Assembly: GCF_001500025.1 (NCBI RefSeq)
Contig: NZ_LQIW01000050.1
Location: 62,001 to 126,000, forward strand
Source: Mycobacterium sp. IS-1590
Lineage (GTDB): Bacteria; Actinomycetota; Actinomycetes; Mycobacteriales; Mycobacteriaceae
Reading direction: 5' to 3'
Length of the DNA: 64,000 nucleotides
Shown: positions 59,251 to 64,000 of the stretch, piece by piece
Numbering within the stretch: the stretch's first letter is position 1
Layout: each line of letters starts with the position of its first letter
The notes under the pieces: generated by a model
Databases searched by the model: none
The model's input: the letters and a program-made list of their open reading frames with translations, nothing else
What the model was told of the DNA's origin: nothing
Translations under genes and position numbers: made by a program

Positions 59251-59733
59251 GTGGAAGAGGATTCGTCTCGGCGTCTTGCGTTGCTGGTCGTCGTCAGCCT
59301 GGTGGTAGCCGTTGTCGCCGTGGCGCTCGCCGGATGGGCGCTGTTCAGAACCAGCGCGTCTGAGCCCGAATACGATTCCACCCAGGTCGCCGACGCCAAG
59401 ACACGAGTCTGTAGCGCCGCCGACGTGGTCCGCAAAGGCATCACGCTCAACACGAACATGCAGCCCGAAGGTGGTCCGCAGGACGTCACCGGGGCGCAGG
59501 CGGTAGCTGCCAATGCGCGGATCTCGTTGTACGACGGAGGTCAGTACCTGCTGGAGCGGCTCGATCCGGCGACCCCGGTGGTGCTCGCGGAGAAAGTCGA
59601 ACAGTTCGCCAACAACTTGATGGACATCGGCGCCAACGCTACCGCCGGAGTGCCCAATGACGATCCGGCGCAAGCGAAACGGCTGACCGACGCCGACGCG
59701 GAGAACAAGAGCATCACCGAGCTCTGCAAGTAG
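59251..59733 (+). CDS. Single-TM membrane-anchored protein, unknown function
   Basis: This 160-residue protein has one TM helix near residues 9-32 (LALLVVVSLVVAVVAVALAG) and a C-terminal extracytoplasmic domain. Cys54 and Cys159 bracket the domain and could form a disulfide. It begins at GTG 59251, 22 bases after nadC, and may be a fourth gene of that operon. The layout resembles the protein starting at 63837 at the window edge. No family recognised. Confidence 0.75.
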   Translation: MEEDSSRRLALLVVVSLVVAVVAVALAGWALFRTSASEPEYDSTQVADAKTRVCSAADVVRKGITLNTNMQPEGGPQDVTGAQAVAANARISLYDGGQYLLERLDPATPVVLAEKVEQFANNLMDIGANATAGVPNDDPAQAKRLTDADAENKSITELCK

Positions 59734-59734
59734 C

Positions 59735-60301
59735 TCACCGGCTCAGCAGCGTCCGAGCTGCGGCCTTCGCAGAGTCGAGGGCGGCGGTGTCACCTGCGGT
59801 TCGGGCGAGTATCAACGCACCCTCGACGAGCGCTATCAGAGCCAGCGCGGTCTGCTCGGCGTCGTCCTGCGCCCACCCGTCGGCATGCAGCCGGTCCGCG
59901 ATGGCCCGGCGCCAGCCTGCGAACGCTGTCGCCGATGCTTGCCGCACCAGTGCGCTGGCGTCGACCGACTCGGTGGCGATCGGCTCGATGGGGCAGCCGT
60001 CGCGCGGGTCGGAGGTCAGTCCCGAGGCCATCAGGTCGAGCCAGCCGTCGATGAGGTCGGGTACGGGTGCCTCTGTGGCCAGCAGGTCCCGCAGTCGCTG
60101 TTCGATGTCGGCGCCGACACGCGCAACCACGGCGGCCGCCAACTGTTGTTTGCCCTTGGGGAAGTGGTGGTACAGCGAGCCCGCTTTGACCTCGGCGAGC
60201 TCGAGGATCTGGTTGACGCCGGTCGCCGCGTAGCCCTGCCTGCGGAACAGTAGTGCCGCAGTGTCGATCAGAGCGGCGCGACTGCGGTCCGGGCGAGGCA
60301 T
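59735..60301 (-). CDS. TetR family regulator
   Basis: This 188-residue TetR protein has an HTH near residues 22-50 (TGVNQILELAEVKAGSLYHHF) followed by PKGKQQLAAAVVAR, close to the LmrA/YxaF-like subgroup. ATG 60301 is leaderless (TAAAGT at 60313-60308 on the minus strand, six bases before the start). It is divergent from an alcohol dehydrogenase gene, and a perfect 10-bp-arm inverted repeat fills the gap. Control of itself and the dehydrogenase is therefore likely. Ligand unknown. Confidence 0.88.
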   Translation of the reverse strand: MPRPDRSRAALIDTAALLFRRQGYAATGVNQILELAEVKAGSLYHHFPKGKQQLAAAVVARVGADIEQRLRDLLATEAPVPDLIDGWLDLMASGLTSDPRDGCPIEPIATESVDASALVRQASATAFAGWRRAIADRLHADGWAQDDAEQTALALIALVEGALILARTAGDTAALDSAKAAARTLLSR

Positions 60302-60307
60302 GTCTTG

Positions 60308-60346
60308 ACTTTACTAGAAAGATCGCTCAAGAATAGTTGAGCGATC
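60308..60346. promoter_or_regulatory. TetR operator between divergent genes
   Basis: The inverted repeat at 60321-60346 has perfect 10-bp arms, GATCGCTCAA and TTGAGCGATC, with six bases between. The TetR gene's -10 (60313-60308) lies just beside it, so bound repressor would cover the -35 region of the TetR gene and the promoter or leader of the dehydrogenase gene. Confidence 0.8.
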
Positions 60347-60365
60347 ACTAAAGAAGGGCGTGACC

Positions 60366-61391
60366 ATGCAACAGCTGATGCTCGAAGACGCCGGTAAGTA
60401 CGCCTGGCGTGAGGCACCCGACCCGCAACTCGCCGGTCCGGGGCAAGCGCTCGTCAGACCAATTGCGGTGGCGTGCTGTGACCTCGATGTGGCGGTGGTG
60501 CAGGGTCGGCTGCCGATGCCGCCTGGTCATGCGGTCGGGCATGAGGGGGTGGCCGAGGTGGTCGCGATCGGTGACGACGTGCGCAGTGTCGCGGTCGGCG
60601 ATCGGGTTGTTGTGCCGTTTCAGATCAGCTGCGGTGAGTGCGGCGCGTGTCTGCGGGGTGTGACCGGGTCGTGTGCGTCCGTGCCGCTGATGGCGACGTA
60701 CGGGATGGCGCCGCTGTCGGGTCTCGACGGCGGCGGTTTCATGGCCGACCTGGTGCTGGTGCCGTATGCCGACGCGATGCTCGTGCCGTTGCCCGAGGGC
60801 GCCGACCCCATCGCCGTCGCCTCGATGTCGGACAACATCCCCGACGGTTGGCGCGGCGTCGGGCCGTATCGCGACGAGCTTGCTTCGCTACCGGTGGCGG
60901 ATCAACGGGTGCTGGTCGTGGGACGGCTGTCGATCGGCCTGTACGCGGCGGCGACGGCGGTCGCGGCGGGTGTGCACGTGGACTACGTCGACACCGATCC
61001 GCACCGGCTTGCGGTGGCCGAGAAGCTGGGCGCGGTCGTGCACGACCGCGAGAAGCCCGACAAGACCGCTGATCCGTATCCGGTGACGGTGCACACGTCG
61101 GCGGACCCGGCGCTGTTGGCGGCGACGCTGCGGGCGACCTGGCCGGATGGTGTGTGCACCGACACCGGCATCTACTACCAGGGCGCGGTGGAGATGCCGC
61201 TGCTGTCGATGTACACGCGCGGCGCGCGTTTCGTCACGGGGCGGGTCAATGCCCGCGCGGTGCTACCGGAGGTATTGGAACTGCTTGCCGGACAGGATCT
61301 TTCGGCTGCTGTGGAACGTGTGATCCCGTGGGAGGAGGCGCCGGAGTTGTGGCCGAGAATGACGGGGAAGACGGTGTTCAGCCGGTTGTAG
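60366..61391 (+). CDS. Zinc-dependent alcohol dehydrogenase family protein
   Basis: This 341-residue MDR-superfamily protein has the GroES-like domain with PGHAVGHEGVAEV and the structural-zinc cysteines in SCGECGACLRGVTGSC. The candidate catalytic Cys is in VACCDLD. The nucleotide-binding fold (VLVVGRLSIGLYAAATAVAAG) departs from the usual GxGxxG, so cofactor use is uncertain. ATG 60366 has GAAGGG seven bases upstream; GTG 60360 is in frame. It is controlled by the adjacent TetR. Substrate unknown. Confidence 0.85.
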   Translation: MQQLMLEDAGKYAWREAPDPQLAGPGQALVRPIAVACCDLDVAVVQGRLPMPPGHAVGHEGVAEVVAIGDDVRSVAVGDRVVVPFQISCGECGACLRGVTGSCASVPLMATYGMAPLSGLDGGGFMADLVLVPYADAMLVPLPEGADPIAVASMSDNIPDGWRGVGPYRDELASLPVADQRVLVVGRLSIGLYAAATAVAAGVHVDYVDTDPHRLAVAEKLGAVVHDREKPDKTADPYPVTVHTSADPALLAATLRATWPDGVCTDTGIYYQGAVEMPLLSMYTRGARFVTGRVNARAVLPEVLELLAGQDLSAAVERVIPWEEAPELWPRMTGKTVFSRL

Positions 61392-61392
61392 C

Positions 61393-61815
61393 TCAGGCGA
61401 TGTCGGCGACGAAGACGCCCATCTTCTTGGCCTGGAGGCGGGCCATGAAAGGTAGGCCTTGCGCGTCGCCGCCGGCGGGCACGATGCGCGGGTTGATGAT
61501 GTGCACCGTGCGCGAGCCGAAGAGCACGTCGGCCTCGTTGGCGGCCAGCACGTTCTTCACCCAGTCGGTCTTGCCGTGGCCCAGCGCGACCGCGAGGGTG
61601 TTGCCCTTGCGGAACGGGGTGATGACGGTTTCGTAGGTCTTGCCGGACTTGCGGCCGCGGTGCCGGATTTTCGCGAGACCGGGGATGAACCGCGAGACCC
61701 GCTTGACCATCGGGTTCATGTACTTGATCTGCAGACGCTCGAACGTGGGCGGATACACCATCGGCACGCCCGGCGCGTTGTTGGGGTGATCCTTGGCGGA
61801 CATGTTTTGGGACAT
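61393..61815 (-). CDS. Deazaflavin (F420)-dependent nitroreductase-family protein
   Basis: This 140-residue protein of the Ddn/FDOR-B group has FIPGLAKIRHRGRKSGKTYETVITPF as the core strand, and LGHGKTDWVKNVLAANEADV. It is more distant from Ddn than the gene at 36842. It converges with the dehydrogenase gene within a base. ATG 61815 is used; another Met follows at codon 5. Reaction unknown. Confidence 0.83.
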   Translation of the reverse strand: MSQNMSAKDHPNNAPGVPMVYPPTFERLQIKYMNPMVKRVSRFIPGLAKIRHRGRKSGKTYETVITPFRKGNTLAVALGHGKTDWVKNVLAANEADVLFGSRTVHIINPRIVPAGGDAQGLPFMARLQAKKMGVFVADIA

Positions 61816-61823
61816 TACGTGAC

Positions 61824-61854
61824 GATGCCCGCCCCCAGGCAGGGGACGGGCATC
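61824..61854 (-). terminator. Strong hairpin after the PGRS-like gene
   Basis: Arms GATGCCCG and CGGGCATC (8 bp, perfect) continue inward as CCCC/GGGG with one bulged A. It lies 34 bases past the stop of the PGRS-like gene on the minus strand and just before the 61815 gene. There is no U-run, so it may be an I-shaped terminator. Confidence 0.6.
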
Positions 61855-61888
61855 GCCAGTTGTGATGCGGCTTCAGCCAGTTCGGTGA

Positions 61889-63181
61889 TTACGGGCTGTT
61901 GTCGCCGTCAGCACCGGAGCTGCCGTCGCGGCCACCCAAACTCCCGCCGGTGCCGGCGGTCCCGCCGGTGCCGCCGCTATCGGGGTCGGCTACGCCGCCG
62001 TCGGCGTTTCCGCCAGCACCGCCGTCACCACCGTTGGAGAGGACGGTCCCGCCGTCGCCGCCGCTGCCGCCGTTTCCGGCGGAAGTGGTGCCAGTGCCGC
62101 CCTGGGTGGCTGTTGCATCGCCACCAACGCCACCATTACGGCCGTTGCCGAAAATGACACCACTGTTGCCAGCGTTCCCGCCGTCGGCGCCATCGGCCCT
62201 GCCCGTGTCCGTATCGGCGTCACCGGCGTCGCCGCCCGCACCGCCACTACCGATGTAGTCCGCGTCGCCGCCGTCGCCGCCTTCGCCGGACTCGGCCACG
62301 CCGGCCGGGGTCTCGGCATCGCCGCCCGTGCCGCCGTCGCCGCCCCCCGTACCGCCGGTGCCGCCATCGCCTGCGTCGCCGCCGGTGGCATCGTTGCCTC
62401 CGACAGCCGTTGCGTCGCCGCCGTCGCCACCGTCGCCGCCGACGCCGACGTAGCCGCCCGTGCCACCCTGGCCACCCTGGCCGCCCTCGGCGTTGCTGTC
62501 GGCGTCAAGGATGCCGCCGTCGAGGTCAAGGACGACGCCGCCGGGATTGTCGTCGCCGCCGCCGTTACCGCCGCCGCCGCCGCTACCGATCACGCCACCG
62601 TTGCCGCCGTCACCGCCGTTCTCCGCGGCCCTGGTCTGCGTCGTTACGCCTCCTACCGTGACGTAAGCCGCGTCGCGTCCGTTGCCGCCCTGGCCACCGT
62701 TACCGAAGAAGCCGGCGTTGCCGCCGTTGCCGGGTCTGGAAAGGACGTCCGCAAGCGAGTCGGTGGGGCTGTAGCCGTCGCCGCCGCTACCGAACAGCCA
62801 GCCGCCGTCTTCGCCATCAGGGGACAGGCTCGTGCCGTCAGCACCGTTGCCGATCGCCCCGAACGTGAACACCTTGACCAGCGGGTTGTCCAGGAAAGGA
62901 TCGAATGCGTTGATGAAGGGCGCCGGATCGAACGCACCGTTCCGACTGAAATCGGCACCCTCACCTATGCCGAGGCCGAGGAAGTCAGTCGGCAAGAAAT
63001 TGCACGGTACGAGTGAGCAGACGTCGGCTTCGTCCTGCGCTTGCGCAGTTCCGATCGACCCGAAGCCGACAAACGCGGCGGTCATCGCCCCGCCCAGCAT
63101 TGCACCGCCGACAGCACGCCGTGCGACCGCACCTCGCTCTAAGGCTGCGCGGTGGTTACCGCCAGCTGATTTCCTGGACAT
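61889..63181 (-). CDS. Secreted glycine-rich PGRS-like protein without a PE domain
   Basis: This 430-residue protein has a long N-terminal signal (about 1-49) with an RR pair, a hydrophobic core and AQA before QDEAD. A unique 60-residue segment with one CSLVPC pair follows, then about 310 residues dominated by Gly-Gly-X repeats. The junction GNGADGTSLSPDGEDGGWLFG closely resembles the linker that opens the PGRS domain of PE_PGRS proteins, but no PE domain is present. AGAAGGGG lies about seven bases before ATG 63181. It ends at a strong hairpin. Function unknown. Confidence 0.85.
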   Translation of the reverse strand: MSRKSAGGNHRAALERGAVARRAVGGAMLGGAMTAAFVGFGSIGTAQAQDEADVCSLVPCNFLPTDFLGLGIGEGADFSRNGAFDPAPFINAFDPFLDNPLVKVFTFGAIGNGADGTSLSPDGEDGGWLFGSGGDGYSPTDSLADVLSRPGNGGNAGFFGNGGQGGNGRDAAYVTVGGVTTQTRAAENGGDGGNGGVIGSGGGGGNGGGDDNPGGVVLDLDGGILDADSNAEGGQGGQGGTGGYVGVGGDGGDGGDATAVGGNDATGGDAGDGGTGGTGGGDGGTGGDAETPAGVAESGEGGDGGDADYIGSGGAGGDAGDADTDTGRADGADGGNAGNSGVIFGNGRNGGVGGDATATQGGTGTTSAGNGGSGGDGGTVLSNGGDGGAGGNADGGVADPDSGGTGGTAGTGGSLGGRDGSSGADGDNSP

Positions 63182-63201
63182 ACGTACCCCTTCTGTCGAA
63201 C

Positions 63202-63219
63202 CTGGATCGGCCGATCCAG
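63202..63219. promoter_or_regulatory. 18-bp perfect palindrome before the PGRS-like gene
   Basis: CTGGATCGGCCGATCCAG is a complete palindrome, 20 bases upstream of ATG 63181. It lies just beyond the ribosome site. It could be an operator over the promoter, or a leader hairpin. Confidence 0.65.
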
Positions 63220-63410
63220 TTACCCCAACGCCTCTGACGTCCGTTCGCGAAGCAAGTGGCCGAGTGGCTGGACCTCGTGTTCACTCTCGTCGTCAGCTAA
63301 TCGATGATGTCGATCACAGACATATTGACACCTAGCGCTCGCTTTGCCTAGCAACTTTTAGAATCTCGTGAAAAAAAGCCAAATCAACCGCCCAGTCAAT
63401 TCTGCAAGGG
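63220..63410. other. AT-richer intergenic stretch
   Basis: The stretch between the palindrome and the small ORF is less GC-rich than the rest of the window. It holds TTGACA at 63325-63330 with TAGCAA 18 bases on, and TAGAAT at 63359-63364, all plus strand; these are possible promoter parts for the 63411 frame. I see no gene, RNA or repeat beyond this. Confidence 0.4.
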
Positions 63411-63722
63411 ATGCAATATCCGAGGGCGGAAGCGTTTACGGGCGCAACGACCCTTCGCAATCGGCGGGTGACTGCAGCAATCACGATATTGATGCTCGCG
63501 TTGATTCTGTGGGCTGCATACAGCCACGAAAAACCGTATGTGAGCTGGGCTGAATGCCTTAGCGAGTTAACGCCAGAGACATACGTTCCTCGAGCGTGCC
63601 GCCCCTCTATGGCGGTGAGGACGACGGGAATAGCCATTTTGCGAAGAGGCATGGACAAAGGCATTCAAGATCGAGCGCCAGCACCTATCCAGCTAACTTC
63701 AGACTTTAACTGCTTGAGTTAG
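63411..63722 (+). CDS. Possible small single-TM protein (uncertain)
   Basis: This 103-residue frame has a basic N-terminus (RNRR), one hydrophobic segment (VTAAITILMLALILWAAYS) and an outside domain with three Cys, consistent with a small exported membrane-anchored protein. Codon use is less GC3-rich than elsewhere, and the opposite strand also has a 110-codon frame. AAGGG abuts the ATG, too close for a good ribosome site; GTG 63468 is another start. Treated as possible rather than proven. Confidence 0.4.
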   Translation: MQYPRAEAFTGATTLRNRRVTAAITILMLALILWAAYSHEKPYVSWAECLSELTPETYVPRACRPSMAVRTTGIAILRRGMDKGIQDRAPAPIQLTSDFNCLS

Positions 63723-63823
63723 CAACAGTCTCGTCGGCAACGTTCTGCGAATTGATCTTGTTCTGTACACGCCGATCGACGACTGATTTCGAAGTTTGCT
63801 GCACGGAGAGTCGAACTCCTCTA
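63723..63823. other. Short intergenic stretch before the last gene
   Basis: About 100 bases after the uncertain small ORF. No gene or strong repeat was seen; only the promoter of the next gene follows. Confidence 0.4.
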
Positions 63824-63829
63824 TACGAT
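63824..63829 (+). promoter_or_regulatory. Leaderless -10 box of the last gene
   Basis: TACGAT (within TATACGAT) ends 7 bases before ATG 63837. It is a good TANNNT box, and no ribosome site follows it. Confidence 0.6.
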
Positions 63830-63836
63830 CGGCCGC

Positions 63837-64000
63837 ATGTCTGAGGCATCGCAGTCTTCACGGGGGTCCATCGTTTCCGTTCTCGCGCTGGTCGTGGCGC
63901 TTGTAGCGTTAGGCGTCGCGGTCTGGGCGTTGGTCAAGGAGCCGGCCTCGACGACCCAGGACAGCGGTTCAGCTGGACCCGCGTCGGTCTTTACTGGTAC
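63837..64000 (+). CDS. Single-TM protein, 5' part (gene runs off the right edge)
   Basis: The 54 visible codons give SEASQSSRGS, then a TM helix (IVSVLALVVALVALGVAVWAL) and a Ser/Thr-rich start of an outside domain. The layout matches the 59251 protein (short basic or polar N-terminus, TM ending in WAL). It may be a member of the same mycobacterial family of small anchored proteins. Incomplete, so function is unknown. Confidence 0.7.
   Translation, partial: MSEASQSSRGSIVSVLALVVALVALGVAVWALVKEPASTTQDSGSAGPASVFTG

Noticed and set aside
61889..62700. Dense GCC/CCG repeats resembling a tandem or CRISPR-like array
   Set aside because: No constant repeat-spacer spacing; the pattern is the codon-level image of Gly-Gly-X protein repeats on the minus strand. 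The Pro- and Arg-rich plus-strand frames here are shadows.
63332..63664. 110-codon minus-strand frame
   Set aside because: No ribosome site, no recognisable features; it overlaps a plus-strand frame that at least shows a clear TM helix. Neither is strong.

Overview
This window is a chromosomal segment of a mycobacterium, most likely a rapid-growing Mycolicibacterium. The DNA is high in GC, GTG and TTG starts are common, genes overlap by ATGA or GTGA, and the gene order follows Mycobacterium tuberculosis Rv1475c to Rv1596 with large deletions. It is not a tuberculosis-complex genome. It carries a second VWA gene ahead of fabG1, a biotin repressor gene beside bioB, several local regulators, and a secreted PGRS-like protein without a PE domain. 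Nearly all of it is core chromosome. The right edge, from about 61.8 kb, looks more accessory and is less GC-rich beyond 63.2 kb. I saw no tRNA, rRNA, insertion sequence, integrase or CRISPR array.

Layout. 1-1.74 kb: 5' part of aconitase on the minus strand. 1.9-9.2 kb: a small membrane protein, the peptidoglycan hydrolases ripA and ripB, then moxR1, a DUF58 gene and two tandem VWA genes (MoxR/Bat type). 9.2-11.8 kb: fabG1-inhA-hemH, two FAS-II mycolate enzymes and ferrochelatase. 11.8-15.1 kb: a conserved hypothetical, an NfeD/SPFH membrane pair and a TVP38-family protein. 15.2-20.3 kb: mutA-mutB-meaB, methylmalonyl-CoA mutase and its chaperone GTPase. 20.35-23.6 kb: a lipL-type esterase, an HTH regulator plus multipass membrane protein, and a divergent stand-alone condensation-domain fragment. 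23.6-27 kb: ileS behind a translational T-box. 27-31.8 kb: an S4 protein, dinX, lspA, a pseudouridine synthase, a RarD transporter and a TetR regulator. 31.85-35.4 kb: dnaE1. 35.4-38.6 kb: small genes and ilvA. 38.66-47.0 kb: the overlapping minus-strand operon acyltransferase-treX-treY-treZ. 47.06-53.7 kb: biotin genes bioA, bioFD, bioQ and bioB-bsaP, with two matching BioQ palindromes. 53.6-59.2 kb: a lipase, then nrtR divergent from nadABC. 59.25-61.8 kb: a membrane-anchored hypothetical, a TetR/alcohol dehydrogenase divergon and an F420-type reductase. 61.9-64 kb: the PGRS-like protein, an AT-richer intergenic stretch, and the start of another single-TM protein.

The window joins cell-envelope work (RipA/RipB, mycolate synthesis, LspA) with vitamin and cofactor supply (biotin, NAD, heme, B12-dependent propionate metabolism), trehalose production and DNA replication or lesion bypass. 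Many genes appear to have leaderless mRNAs: a TANNNT -10 box sits 6-8 bases before the start codon. Several promoters overlap palindromic operators. The least explained parts are the HTH/membrane/condensation-fragment divergon near 22-23.5 kb, the PGRS-like secreted protein with an 18-bp perfect palindrome in front of it, and the YjbR-like gene whose conserved reading frame has no normal start codon.
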